DNA from: Sporolactobacillus kofuensis
GTDB lineage: Bacteria > Bacillota > Bacilli > Bacillales > Sporolactobacillaceae
Direction: 5' to 3'
Length of the DNA: 64,000 bases
Assembly (NCBI RefSeq): GCF_042660205.1
Contig: NZ_JBHSTQ010000002.1
Coordinates: forward strand, 124,001 to 188,000
Shown: one piece after another, positions 35,660 through 44,998 of the stretch
Position numbering within the stretch: the stretch's first letter is position 1
Layout of the letters: every line of letters begins with the position of its first letter
Made by a program: the position numbers and the translations under genes
The notes under the pieces: generated by a model
Told to the model about the DNA's origin: nothing
Database searches by the model: none
What the model saw: only the letters and a program-made list of their open reading frames with translations

Positions 35660-36550
35660 CTATTCTACATTTTGCACTTGTTCACGAAGTTTTTCAAGAT
35701 CACTCTTAATGGATACCACAATTTGACTGATTTCTACATGATTACCTTTTGAACCGATCGTGTTTATTTCTCTGTTCATTTCTTGAATGAAGAAGTCTAG
35801 CCTACGACCAATCGGCGCATCCACTGTTTCATCATTTAGAAGCCCCAAAAATTGATGCATATGACTCTTCATCCTCGTCAATTCTTCGTCGATTGCCGTT
35901 CTATTTGCATAAAGCGCAATCTCATTCATCAAGCGATCTTCATCAATCATCTGATGATCATTTAGGAAAGCGTTGACTGTTTCACGTAGTTTTTGCTCAT
36001 AGTGTTGTCTTATTATTGGGATAAAGTGAGCCAAATCATCGACTTGCTGTTGAATCGTCTCGGTTTTTTCGATCAGATCGCCTTTCAGTGCATGGCCTTC
36101 CCTTTCACGCATCGTCACTAATTGAGCACAAGCCTCTCGGACGGTATCAAGGATAACCAGCTCAGTATCTTTAGTTAAATGGCTGTCCGTTTCATGCAGT
36201 GAAAAAATGCCGGGGAACTGCAGTACAGCACCGAGATCCAATGATGGTGTGCCGCTACGTCTCTGAATTTCTTTAGCAGCCTCAATATACTGATCAACAA
36301 CCGACCAATTCGTCTCAACGCGCTGAGTACGTTCCTCAGCACCATCAACCGCAAGGAAGAGTGTAATCGCGCCTCTTTTTGCCACTGAATGAACCATTTT
36401 TCTGACTTGATCTTCAAGGGAGAACATCGGTATTGGTCCATTAATAGAGAAATCAAAAAAGCGATGATTGACGGATTTCACTTCAACGCGCACCTGTGTC
36501 TTTCCTTCATTTTTCGTGCACATGCCGAAACCGGTCATACTTCGAATCAT
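35660..36550 (-). CDS. yicC: YicC family endoribonuclease-like protein (YloC)
   Basis: A 296-residue protein with the N-terminal SMTGFG and EVKSVNHRFFDFSINGP and the C-terminal DUF1732 block (GRRLDFFIQEMNREINTIGS, SKGNHVEIS). YicC of E. coli is reported to be an RNase. The Firmicutes member (YloC) is conserved but little studied. It is the first gene of the yicC-gmk-rpoZ transcript and has a good promoter. Confidence 0.9.
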   Translation of the reverse strand: MIRSMTGFGMCTKNEGKTQVRVEVKSVNHRFFDFSINGPIPMFSLEDQVRKMVHSVAKRGAITLFLAVDGAEERTQRVETNWSVVDQYIEAAKEIQRRSGTPSLDLGAVLQFPGIFSLHETDSHLTKDTELVILDTVREACAQLVTMREREGHALKGDLIEKTETIQQQVDDLAHFIPIIRQHYEQKLRETVNAFLNDHQMIDEDRLMNEIALYANRTAIDEELTRMKSHMHQFLGLLNDETVDAPIGRRLDFFIQEMNREINTIGSKGNHVEISQIVVSIKSDLEKLREQVQNVE

Positions 36551-36575
36551 CCAATCACTTCCACTCTTCTCCCAT

Positions 36576-36603
36576 TTTATACAAAATGATACAAGCGAAT
36601 CAA
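36576..36603 (-). promoter_or_regulatory. sigma-A promoter of yicC-gmk-rpoZ
   Basis: TTGATT (36598-36603) and TATAAA (36576-36581) with 16 bases between them on the minus strand, about 25 bases before yicC. Confidence 0.65.
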
Positions 36604-36637
36604 GTTATCGTACAAATAAGTTACGTGGACGATCGTA

Positions 36638-38362
36638 TTAGTGTGCTTGCTGCGGCTTTTCCCGCATCTTGAGCACTTGAGATTCATCAGGTGTGACAAA
36701 TAGTGTCTTCTGATCTGTATAAATGACAAAACCAGGTTTCGCACCACTCGGCTTCTTTACATATTTAACTTTTGTGTAATCTACCGGTACGCTACTCCCC
36801 AACCGTGATTTACTAAAAAATGCAGACAAAAGGGCGGCTTCCTTTACAGTATCTTCGCTTGGATCTTCTGAATGGATAATCACGTGCGAACCCGGGATAT
36901 TCTTTGTATGCAGCCAGATTTCATTTCGACCTGCGACTTTTGTCGTTAAATAATCATTTTGCTTGTTATTTTTCCCAACGAGAATTAATGTTCCGTCCGA
37001 CGCGTAGTACTTGTCAATAACCGGTTTCTTATTTTTCTTGCGTTCTTTTCTCGAATGTTTCTTCCTTAAATAACCGCCGTCTTCTAGTTCTTCGCGTATT
37101 TCCTCTATATCTTTTAATGAAGCGGAATCTACTTGTTGAGTCAAACTGTCGAAATAGGCAATTTCTTTTTGAGCCTGATCAATCTGGTCCGACACTACCC
37201 GTTTCGCTGTTTTCGCCTTATTGTATTTCTTAAAATAGGCTTGTGCGTTGTCCGATGGTGTGCGATTCGGATTAAGTGCAATCGTCACCTTGGCTTGATT
37301 CTCATCATAGTAGTTAATGACCGTAACTGATTGATCGCCACGCTTAAATTGATGCATGCTTGCCGTCAATAGCTCCCCATATAAGCGATATTTATCCGCA
37401 TCCTCTGCATCCTTAAGCGTTTTTTCAAGTTTCTTCACTTTTAACTTGTACTTCTTCAGCTCAAGTGCAATAAAATGACTGAGATCTCCTGCTTTTTGCT
37501 TCACCGCATCCGTTTGTGCTTTCACCGCATAAAAACGGTCAAGCATCTGATGAACGCTGGCAAATGTCTCCGTCTTTCCTGACTCATGAGTAAGCCTCAG
37601 CACATGAAAATCATCTTTCCCTTTTGGATTAAAAACAATCATGGGATGATAATCGTGATGGCTTATCTCCGATTGGATCTCTTCAAAGGCATGTGCAATC
37701 GCTTCTTGATGAGGAAGTCCGGCACGATGCAGAATTTCAGCACCGATTTGTGGTGAAAAACCACTAACCACACCAACAATCTGTCGATCAATTCGACCTG
37801 AATTCCATTCAATGCGCCGAATTAAGTCTTGAGCAGTCATTTCCAAGACATTCAGTTTTCCCTGATCAGGTGGTGAAACATACGTTTCACCCGGGAGCAC
37901 TGTCCGGTACCTGTTAACTGCAGGCGTCAGATGCTTCATGCTATCGATGATTCGTCCACTTGCTTTATCCGTCAAAATCACATTACTATGTCGTCCCATC
38001 AGCTCAATGATCAACTGTTTCTCAGTCAGATCTCCAAGTTCATTTCGTGAACGAAAGTCAATGTGGACAATGCGTTCAAATCCAACTTGTTCAATTCTAT
38101 CGATAACGCTTCCTTCAAGATGTTTGCGCAACAGCATGCAAAACATAGGCGGTTCTTGAGGGTTACCTTCTGATTGCTCCGTTAGATGAAGCCGAGCAAA
38201 TGCAGCATTTATTGAAACCAACAATTTTCCTCGTGCACTGCGCGAACGAAGATGAAAAACAAGATCCGTTGGTGTTGGCTGATATATTTTTGCAACCCGT
38301 CCGCCGACAAAGTCTTGCAAACTTTGAACAGCGGCATGGGTGACAATGCCGTCATAAGACAT
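36638..38362 (-). CDS. rqcH: ribosome quality control protein RqcH (NFACT family, fibronectin-binding homolog)
   Basis: Recruits tRNA-Ala to stalled 50S-peptidyl-tRNA complexes and extends the nascent chain with alanine tails for degradation. The layout of 574 residues is NFACT-N (about 1-200), helix-hairpin-helix, coiled coil (300-430) and NFACT-R near the C-terminus (RNEIWLHTKNIPGSHVII). At the position of the functional Asp-Arg pair of RqcH this protein has Glu96-Arg97 (GFERI), a conservative change. The ATG at 38362 has AGGGA upstream. The older name fbpA (yloA) refers to fibronectin binding. Confidence 0.92.
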   Translation of the reverse strand: MSYDGIVTHAAVQSLQDFVGGRVAKIYQPTPTDLVFHLRSRSARGKLLVSINAAFARLHLTEQSEGNPQEPPMFCMLLRKHLEGSVIDRIEQVGFERIVHIDFRSRNELGDLTEKQLIIELMGRHSNVILTDKASGRIIDSMKHLTPAVNRYRTVLPGETYVSPPDQGKLNVLEMTAQDLIRRIEWNSGRIDRQIVGVVSGFSPQIGAEILHRAGLPHQEAIAHAFEEIQSEISHHDYHPMIVFNPKGKDDFHVLRLTHESGKTETFASVHQMLDRFYAVKAQTDAVKQKAGDLSHFIALELKKYKLKVKKLEKTLKDAEDADKYRLYGELLTASMHQFKRGDQSVTVINYYDENQAKVTIALNPNRTPSDNAQAYFKKYNKAKTAKRVVSDQIDQAQKEIAYFDSLTQQVDSASLKDIEEIREELEDGGYLRKKHSRKERKKNKKPVIDKYYASDGTLILVGKNNKQNDYLTTKVAGRNEIWLHTKNIPGSHVIIHSEDPSEDTVKEAALLSAFFSKSRLGSSVPVDYTKVKYVKKPSGAKPGFVIYTDQKTLFVTPDESQVLKMREKPQQAH

Positions 38363-38382
38363 TGCACATCCCTCACTTCCAA

Positions 38383-38411
38383 AAAAAGCGGGCATATGCT
38401 GCTCGCTTTTT
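38383..38411 (-). terminator. terminator-like hairpin in the rqcH leader
   Basis: On the minus strand AAAGCGAGCA and TGCCCGCTTT form a stem with one mismatch around GCATA, followed by a T run and, 12 bases on, the rqcH ribosome site. It could be an attenuator. On the plus strand it is also terminator-like, but no plus gene needs it. Confidence 0.6.
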
Positions 38412-38437
38412 CAACTTCCGATTAAATACCGAGTTCT

Positions 38438-38467
38438 ATTGTCTCACTCGTTGAAGCCCTGCGTCAA
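38438..38467 (-). promoter_or_regulatory. possible sigma-A promoter of rqcH
   Basis: TTGACG (38462-38467) and GACAAT (38438-38443) with an 18-base gap on the minus strand, upstream of the leader hairpin. The rest of the 38363-38727 gap holds only this promoter, the hairpin and the pyr operon terminator; genes that B. subtilis has here (cysH group) are absent. Confidence 0.5.
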
Positions 38468-38667
38468 GAAGAAGCCGACTCAGATTAGCAGAATACACTG
38501 TATAGGCGAAGCAGCATTCATTTCCATAGATGAATTGACCACTAATTCATCCATTTAATCATCGTCTCATTATTGAATGGGTAATACGTACGCCATTGGT
38601 TATAAATACTTAACGGTTGCTGATCCGCAAGAACACGTAAATTTCGTTGATCTATTTTTTTATTAAT

Positions 38668-38692
38668 GAAAAAGAATCCCTATAAGGGATCC
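38668..38692 (-). terminator. rho-independent terminator of the pyr operon
   Basis: GATCCC and GGGATT pair around TTATA on the minus strand and are followed by CTTTTTC, about 35 bases after the pyrE stop. Confidence 0.7.
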
Positions 38693-38727
38693 TCATCAAT
38701 TGGTTATTCTATTCTTCCATTTCCTGT

Positions 38728-39369
38728 TTACTGTTGAATCTGCCATGCATCAGACGTTGGATCAGCATACCATTTTTTTAGCTGTTGGCGTTGTGCATGA
38801 TTAATGGTGCCCTTCTCCACTGCCAAATGGATGAGCGTTTCGAAATTTGTTAGTGTATGAAGCGACACTTTCGCTTCAGCAAAATTTGTATCCGCCTTAG
38901 GGAGTTGATATGTAAATATAGCTGCGACACCAAGAATTTCTGCTCCTACCGCCTCAACAGCATGTACAGCAGTCAATACGCTGCCACCGGTTGAAATCAG
39001 ATCATCAATCACAACAACTTTCTGGCCTGGTTTAATAATCCCTTCTATTTGCTTCTTCCGTCCGTGAGACTTAGCTGATGAGCGAATATAAGCCATGGGT
39101 AGGCCCATTGCTTCAGCGATTAAGGCTGCATGAGGTATACCTGCCGTTGCCGTACCCGCGATAACCTCAGCCTCCGGATAATTCTTTTGAATTAATGTAA
39201 CAAATGCATTAACCACATCTTTACGTACTTCAGGATAAGCGAGAATTAAACGATTGTCGCAATATACTGGGGATTTAATTCCTGATGCCCAAGTAAAAGG
39301 ATCTTCAGGACTAAGGACAACCGCATTGATTTGTAATAAATGGTTTGCAATTAATTTTTCGTTTTCCAT
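38728..39369 (-). CDS. pyrE: orotate phosphoribosyltransferase
   Basis: Joins orotate to PRPP to form orotidine monophosphate. The 213-residue protein has FTWASGIKSPVYCDNR, IAGTATAGIPHAALIAE, the flexible loop with KSHGRKKQIEG, and the PRPP motif VVVIDDLISTGGS. The ATG has GGAGG upstream and lies inside the end of pyrF (19-base overlap). It is the last gene of the pyr operon. Confidence 0.96.
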   Translation of the reverse strand: MENEKLIANHLLQINAVVLSPEDPFTWASGIKSPVYCDNRLILAYPEVRKDVVNAFVTLIQKNYPEAEVIAGTATAGIPHAALIAEAMGLPMAYIRSSAKSHGRKKQIEGIIKPGQKVVVIDDLISTGGSVLTAVHAVEAVGAEILGVAAIFTYQLPKADTNFAEAKVSLHTLTNFETLIHLAVEKGTINHAQRQQLKKWYADPTSDAWQIQQ

Positions 39370-40079
39370 GATTCATTCCTCCAATCCTCAAGTACACGCT
39401 GAAAAGCATTCTCCGGATCTGCTGCCGCTGTGATGCTGCGTCCAACGACAATATAGTCACTGCCTAAGTTGCGTGCCTTTGCTGGTGTAGCTACCCTCTT
39501 TTGATCTCCGACTGCATCATTGTTTAAACGAATTCCCGGTGTTACAGCCAGAAAGTCTGGCGATGTACGCGCTTTTATGCTTGCAGCCTCCCAAGCCGAA
39601 CAAACAACACCATCAAGGCCAGAAGAATAGGCAAGAGAAGCATAGCTACTGATTACATTATTAATGGGTTGTTTGATAAGCAACTCATTTTCAAGCATCT
39701 TCTGGTCCGTGCTCGTGAGCTGTGTGACCGCGAGACAAATAGGTTTTGCGGCAATTGCACCTTCACCTAAACCTTCAACAGCGGCACGCATCATCTCTGA
39801 GCCGCCTGCAGCATGGACATTAATCATATCAGCCCCAAGCTTTGCTAAACCTTTCATTGCACGGTTTACTGTATGAGGGATGTCATGAAGCTTCAGGTCT
39901 AGGAAAACGGAAAAGCCATTTGCTTTCAAGTAGCGGACAATGTCTGCACCTTCCTGCATATACAGTTCCATACCTACCTTGACATATGAGCCAGGTACAT
40001 TCACATTCTTTAATAAACGGATCATCTCCTCTTTCGAAGAGACATCCAGTGCAATAATGATCTTTTGTTCATCAGACAT
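39351..40079 (-). CDS. pyrF: orotidine-5'-phosphate decarboxylase
   Basis: Makes UMP from OMP. The 242-residue TIM barrel has IIALDVSSKEE, the catalytic FLDLKLHDIPHTV (Lys-Asp-x-Lys-type set), and TPGIRLNNDAVGDQKR with VVGRSIT for phosphate binding. It overlaps pyrD by eight bases and pyrE by 19. Confidence 0.96.
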   Translation of the reverse strand: MSDEQKIIIALDVSSKEEMIRLLKNVNVPGSYVKVGMELYMQEGADIVRYLKANGFSVFLDLKLHDIPHTVNRAMKGLAKLGADMINVHAAGGSEMMRAAVEGLGEGAIAAKPICLAVTQLTSTDQKMLENELLIKQPINNVISSYASLAYSSGLDGVVCSAWEAASIKARTSPDFLAVTPGIRLNNDAVGDQKRVATPAKARNLGSDYIVVGRSITAAADPENAFQRVLEDWRNESWKTKN

Positions 40080-40983
40080 GCTTCCAGCTCCTTCCGATCA
40101 GTTCATTAATATCGGAAATACCCATTGCTTTAAGCTTTTTCGGTAATTCCTTTATAATTTTCGGACAAATAAACGGATCAACGAAATTCGCTGTACCCAC
40201 CGCAACAGCACTCGCACCTGCCAAGAAATATTCGATCACATCATCCGCATTTTGAATTCCGCCCATGCCAATGATCGGAATCGAAACTTTTTGACTTACT
40301 TCATAAATCATCCGAATTGCAACCGGTTTGATAGCTGGACCGCTCAGTCCACCGGTAAGATTTGAAAGTACAGGTCTTTGTGTTTTCAAATCAATACGCA
40401 TGCCAAGCAGCGTATTAATCATTGAAAGGCCATCAGCACCTGCTTCTTCAACCGCCTTTGCCATAGCTACAATATCCGTAACATTTGGTGAAAGTTTGAC
40501 GTACACCGGTTTCTTAGAAACAGATTTAACCTTGCGCGTGAGTTCGGCAGCGACTTCCGGAACTGTACCGAAGGCAATTCCACCATGCTTCACATTTGGG
40601 CAGGAAATATTCAATTCGAGTGCGTGGACAACCGTTTGTTCAGAAATTTTTTCTGCAGTCTTGATATAGTCTTCCATCTCACTCCCAGCGATATTGGCAA
40701 TCACAGGAACATCAAGTTTCTCAAATCTTGGGAGTTCTTGACGAATAATTTTATCTACGCCAGGGTTCTGCAAACCAATTGCATTGAGCATACCTGCCGC
40801 TGTTTCTGCAACGCGCGGAGTTGGATTACCAAAACGTGGCTCAAGTGTTGCTGCTTTAATGATCACTGCTCCTAGTTCGTTCAAATCATACAGATCACCG
40901 TATTCAGCACCAAATGCGAAGCATCCGGAAGCCGGCATTACGGGATTCTTCAGATTTAAGCCAGGAAGATGAACGTCTAGCAT
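40072..40983 (-). CDS. pyrD: dihydroorotate dehydrogenase, catalytic subunit (class 1B)
   Basis: Oxidises dihydroorotate to orotate using FMN, passing electrons to PyrK and NAD. The 303-residue protein has NPVMPASGCFAFG, ELNISCPNVKHGG with the catalytic Cys of class 1 enzymes, and IGMGGIQNADDVIE. The pairing with pyrK shows it is the NAD-dependent 1B type, usable without a quinone. It overlaps pyrK by seven bases. Confidence 0.95.
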   Translation of the reverse strand: MLDVHLPGLNLKNPVMPASGCFAFGAEYGDLYDLNELGAVIIKAATLEPRFGNPTPRVAETAAGMLNAIGLQNPGVDKIIRQELPRFEKLDVPVIANIAGSEMEDYIKTAEKISEQTVVHALELNISCPNVKHGGIAFGTVPEVAAELTRKVKSVSKKPVYVKLSPNVTDIVAMAKAVEEAGADGLSMINTLLGMRIDLKTQRPVLSNLTGGLSGPAIKPVAIRMIYEVSQKVSIPIIGMGGIQNADDVIEYFLAGASAVAVGTANFVDPFICPKIIKELPKKLKAMGISDINELIGRSWKHV

Positions 40984-41759
40984 AATTCAACCTCCCTCGC
41001 CTTGAACACCGGACCATCCGAACATACGCGTCTGTAGCCCTTACTGTCGTTAGGATCCGTAGTATGTGCGACACAAGCCATACACGCACCGATGCCGCAT
41101 CCCATCCGCTGCTCTAATGATAGATAAAGTGGTTTTTCCGTAATCTGATTCTCTAAAGCCCTTAGCATGGGTAGAGGTCCGCAAGCATAAGCGATATCAA
41201 AATCCAACTGGCCGAGAACATCGGTGACTCTCCCCTTCAATCCGCAGGTACCATCCTCAGTCATGATAAATGTCTGCCCTAATTCTTCGAAGGCTTGCTG
41301 ATAGAAGACGTCTTTTGCGGATCGGAAACCAAGAATATGCGTGACCTTGATCTCTCGTTCTTTCAATGCTTGAGAAAGACCATAAAGTGGGGGAACACCG
41401 ACCCCACCACCAATAATCAGTGCATGACCTCCTCTTGCAGCTTCCATTACCGGAAACCCATGACCGAGGGGACCGAGAACGTCAACGGATTGACCAACTG
41501 CTGTTTTCGATAATAGACCAGTGCCGAGACCACCGCCTCGATAAATCAGCGTCATTGTTTTCTCGGATGTATTTGCCGAACTGATACTGATCGGCCGCCT
41601 TAATAAAGGTGCAATGGAATGAGATGCTCCATCGACAAGTATATGAACAAATTGACCGGGTTCTGTAATTTCACAAACCAGTTCACCTTGAAGCTTCATT
41701 TCAAAAATTTGATCGGCAATTTCTCCGTGTTTAATGACTTGCATTGACTCTTGTCTCAT
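40977..41759 (-). CDS. pyrK: dihydroorotate dehydrogenase electron transfer subunit PyrK
   Basis: FAD and [2Fe-2S] subunit of the class 1B enzyme. The 260-residue protein has the FAD-binding RRPISISSANT, the NAD-binding GGGVGVPPLYGLSQAL, and the cluster cysteines in EQRMGCGIGACMACVAHTTD and YRRVCSDGPVF. Its ATG overlaps the carB stop by four bases. Confidence 0.95.
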   Translation of the reverse strand: MRQESMQVIKHGEIADQIFEMKLQGELVCEITEPGQFVHILVDGASHSIAPLLRRPISISSANTSEKTMTLIYRGGGLGTGLLSKTAVGQSVDVLGPLGHGFPVMEAARGGHALIIGGGVGVPPLYGLSQALKEREIKVTHILGFRSAKDVFYQQAFEELGQTFIMTEDGTCGLKGRVTDVLGQLDFDIAYACGPLPMLRALENQITEKPLYLSLEQRMGCGIGACMACVAHTTDPNDSKGYRRVCSDGPVFKAREVELC

Positions 41760-44700
41760 CGGCTTACACCCGCTTCAAGATTTGCAACCTTCCGATCAAT
41801 CGAGCGATCATCCATCTGAGGCATGCACTCCGTTTGAAATGCAAGAGATTCAAGAACTGTGAGCAACGCTTCCGTTGTATCTAATGATGTGAGGCAGACT
41901 ACACCATTCTCTACGGACTCACGCCGGATTCTGAATCCATCACGTGCGGGACGCTGTCCCTTTGTTAGCGTGTTGACAACAAATTGTGCACCACCGTGTC
42001 GGATGACATCAAGTAGATTTGGTGTGCTTCCTCCAATTTTATTTACGACTGTAACTGGTATGTTGCGCTCCGCGATCATCGCAGCTGTTCCTTCCGTAGC
42101 CAGAATGTTATAGCCGATATCATAGAATCTTTTCACGAGTGCAAGTGCTTCTTCTTTATCCTTGTCTGCAATAGTGAAGAGTACTGATCCATGTGCAGGA
42201 ATTGTCATTCCGCTAGCAAGTAGGCCTTTATATAAAGCCTTTTCCAAAGTCACATCTTGTCCCATAACTTCACCGGTTGACTTCATCTCCGGTCCGAGTG
42301 TGACATCGACTCGACGCAGCTTCGCAAAGGAGAATACTGGAACTTTGACATACACACCGCGATTCGGTTCCGGATGGATACCGGTCTCATAACCAAGCTT
42401 CTCCAACTTCTCACCAAGAATCAGCTGTGTTGCAACTTTAGCCATCGGTACTCCCGTGATTTTGCTGAGGAACGGAACGGTTCTGCTGGCACGAGGATTC
42501 ACTTCAATGACATAGACATGCTGTTGATGGATGACGAACTGAATGTTCAGCATGCCGACGACGTGAAGACCGCGAGCAATTTTTATCGCTGTATCGACAA
42601 CTTCCTGCTTTACTTGATCACTAAGTGTTTGTGTCGGATAGACAGCAATGGAATCACCAGAGTGGACTCCTGAGCGTTCAATATGTTCCATAATACCTGG
42701 GATGTACACATTTTCCCCATCTGAAAGTGCATCCAGTTCAATTTCAGTGCCGACGAGATATCGGTCCACCAATACGGGGTGGTCCGGATTGATCAAAACG
42801 GCGTGATCCATATAATGTTTGAGTGATGCTTCATTATAGACAATCTCCATTGCGCGTCCTCCGAGTACATACGAAGGGCGAACGAGAACAGGATAATCCA
42901 ATTTATTTGCGATTTTTACCGCTTCCTCAGTTGAGAATGCTGTGTCACCCGCCGGATGATCAACATGAAGTTTGAGCAAGAGTTGTTCGAAGCGATCACG
43001 ATCCTCTGCTTGATCCATCGCATCCAAAGTTGTACCGAGAATGTTCACTCCATGAGCTGCAAGACCTGAAGCAAGATTAATGGCTGTCTGTCCACCAAAC
43101 TGTACGACAACACCTTTCGGTTTCTCAAGATCGATAACATGCATCACATCTTCGAGCGTTAGCGGCTCAACATACAATTTATCAGAGACACTAAAGTCCG
43201 TCGATACTGTTTCCGGATTGTTATTAATCATAATTGCTTCGTAGCCCTGATTCTTAATTGCCCAGACTGCATGAACTGTGGCATAGTCAAATTCGACGCC
43301 TTGACCAATTCGAATCGGTCCTGAGCCGAGAACAATGACACTTTCTCGTTTGGAAACAACCGATTCATTTTCATCTTCATAACTGCTGTAATAATAAGGT
43401 GTTTCCGATTCAAATTCTCCTGCACACGTATCAACCATCTTATAAACCGGATGAATCCCGCGTTCTTTACGCCATGCTGTAACTTCTGTTTCCGTACTGT
43501 TCCAGCATTGGGCAATCTTCCAATCGGAAAAGCCATGTTTTTTCGCATTCATCAGCACCTGTTCATCTTTCGGTGCTGCTTCAAGTGCTTTTTCGATCGC
43601 AACAATATTCGCGATTTTAGTAAGGAAGAAACGATCAATTTGTGTGCACGACCAGATGTCTTCAATGCTTGCGCCTCTTCTAAGCGTTTCTGCAATCAGA
43701 AATAGTCTTCGGTCGTCTTTCTTCTTAATAATATTGAAGAGGTCTTCCATACTCATCTCTGCTGTTTCTTTCAGTTCGAGGTGTAAGGTTCCATTTTCAA
43801 GAGATCGGACAGCTTTTAGAATCGACTCTTCAAAGTTGCGTCCGATTGCCAATACTTCACCGGTTGCTTTCATCTGAGTGCCGAGTGTTCGCTTCGCATC
43901 ATCGAATTTATCAAATGGCCAACGCGGGATTTTCGTAACCACATAGTCCAACGTTGGTTCAAAGCTTGCGTAGGTCGTTCCGGTTACGGCATTCTTTATT
44001 TCGTCCAAATGGTAGCCGACTGCAATCTTCGCAGCAACCTTTGCGATTGGGTAACCTGTTGCTTTTGACGCAAGTGCCGAGGACCGGCTGACACGTGGAT
44101 TTACCTCGATAATGTAATAACGATCACTATGAGGATCTTGAGCAAGCTGAACGTTACAGCCGCCTTCAATTTTTAGCGCACGAACAATTTTTAACGAGAC
44201 GCTGCGTAGATGCTGCAAATCACGATCACTCAATGTTTGGCAAGGTGCCGTAACAATTGAATCACCCGTGTGGATACCAACCGGATCGATATTTTCCATG
44301 TGACAAACCGCAATCGCACCATCATTCGCATCACGCATGACTTCAAATTCAATTTCCTTGAAACCAGCGATACTTTTTTCAATAAGAACTTGGTGTACTG
44401 GGCTTAATTTCAAGCCATTCTCAGCAATCGTATCCAATTCTTCTGCTGTTGAGGCAATGCCTCCCCCTGTCCCACCTAATGTAAAAGCAGGGCGGATGAT
44501 TACGGGCAAATGAACGTTGTCTACAAAGTTACGTGCCGCTTCTAGCGTGGTTACGATCTCACTCGGCGGAACTGGTTCACCCAATTCAATCATCAAATCA
44601 CGAAATTTTTCGCGGTCTTCTGCTTTTTCAATGCTATCAAGGTTGGTTCCTAGAAATTGCACATTTAGTTCATCAAGAATTCCTGTATGATGCAACTGAA

Positions 44701-44998
44701 CAGCAAGGTTCAATCCTGTTTGTCCACCCAGTGTTGCGAGAAGTCCATCCGGATGTTCTTTACGAATAATCTTGCTGACAAATTCGACAGTCAGTGGCTC
44801 GATGTAGACACGATCAGCAATATCCGTATCCGTCATAATCGTTGCAGGGTTTGAATTCACAAGGACAACTTCATAGCCTTCTTCTCTTAGTGATTGGCAA
44901 GCTTGTGTGCCGGAATAATCAAATTCTGCAGCCTGTCCAATAATAATTGGTCCAGATCCGATGACCAAAATCTTATTAATATCTGTTCTCTTAGGCAA
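41756..44998 (-). CDS. carB: carbamoyl phosphate synthase, large subunit
   Basis: Builds carbamoyl phosphate from bicarbonate, ammonia and two ATP. The 1080-residue protein has two homologous ATP-grasp halves (IGSGPIIIGQAAEFDYSG at the start of the first, LGSGPIRIGQGVEFDYA at the second) and a C-terminal MGS-like regulatory domain from about 940. It starts at the TTG at 44998, with GGAAGG eight bases before it and an eight-base overlap with carA; the longer open frame upstream is not family-like. As part of the pyr operon it corresponds to pyrAB. Confidence 0.96.
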   Translation of the reverse strand: MPKRTDINKILVIGSGPIIIGQAAEFDYSGTQACQSLREEGYEVVLVNSNPATIMTDTDIADRVYIEPLTVEFVSKIIRKEHPDGLLATLGGQTGLNLAVQLHHTGILDELNVQFLGTNLDSIEKAEDREKFRDLMIELGEPVPPSEIVTTLEAARNFVDNVHLPVIIRPAFTLGGTGGGIASTAEELDTIAENGLKLSPVHQVLIEKSIAGFKEIEFEVMRDANDGAIAVCHMENIDPVGIHTGDSIVTAPCQTLSDRDLQHLRSVSLKIVRALKIEGGCNVQLAQDPHSDRYYIIEVNPRVSRSSALASKATGYPIAKVAAKIAVGYHLDEIKNAVTGTTYASFEPTLDYVVTKIPRWPFDKFDDAKRTLGTQMKATGEVLAIGRNFEESILKAVRSLENGTLHLELKETAEMSMEDLFNIIKKKDDRRLFLIAETLRRGASIEDIWSCTQIDRFFLTKIANIVAIEKALEAAPKDEQVLMNAKKHGFSDWKIAQCWNSTETEVTAWRKERGIHPVYKMVDTCAGEFESETPYYYSSYEDENESVVSKRESVIVLGSGPIRIGQGVEFDYATVHAVWAIKNQGYEAIMINNNPETVSTDFSVSDKLYVEPLTLEDVMHVIDLEKPKGVVVQFGGQTAINLASGLAAHGVNILGTTLDAMDQAEDRDRFEQLLLKLHVDHPAGDTAFSTEEAVKIANKLDYPVLVRPSYVLGGRAMEIVYNEASLKHYMDHAVLINPDHPVLVDRYLVGTEIELDALSDGENVYIPGIMEHIERSGVHSGDSIAVYPTQTLSDQVKQEVVDTAIKIARGLHVVGMLNIQFVIHQQHVYVIEVNPRASRTVPFLSKITGVPMAKVATQLILGEKLEKLGYETGIHPEPNRGVYVKVPVFSFAKLRRVDVTLGPEMKSTGEVMGQDVTLEKALYKGLLASGMTIPAHGSVLFTIADKDKEEALALVKRFYDIGYNILATEGTAAMIAERNIPVTVVNKIGGSTPNLLDVIRHGGAQFVVNTLTKGQRPARDGFRIRRESVENGVVCLTSLDTTEALLTVLESLAFQTECMPQMDDRSIDRKVANLEAGVSR

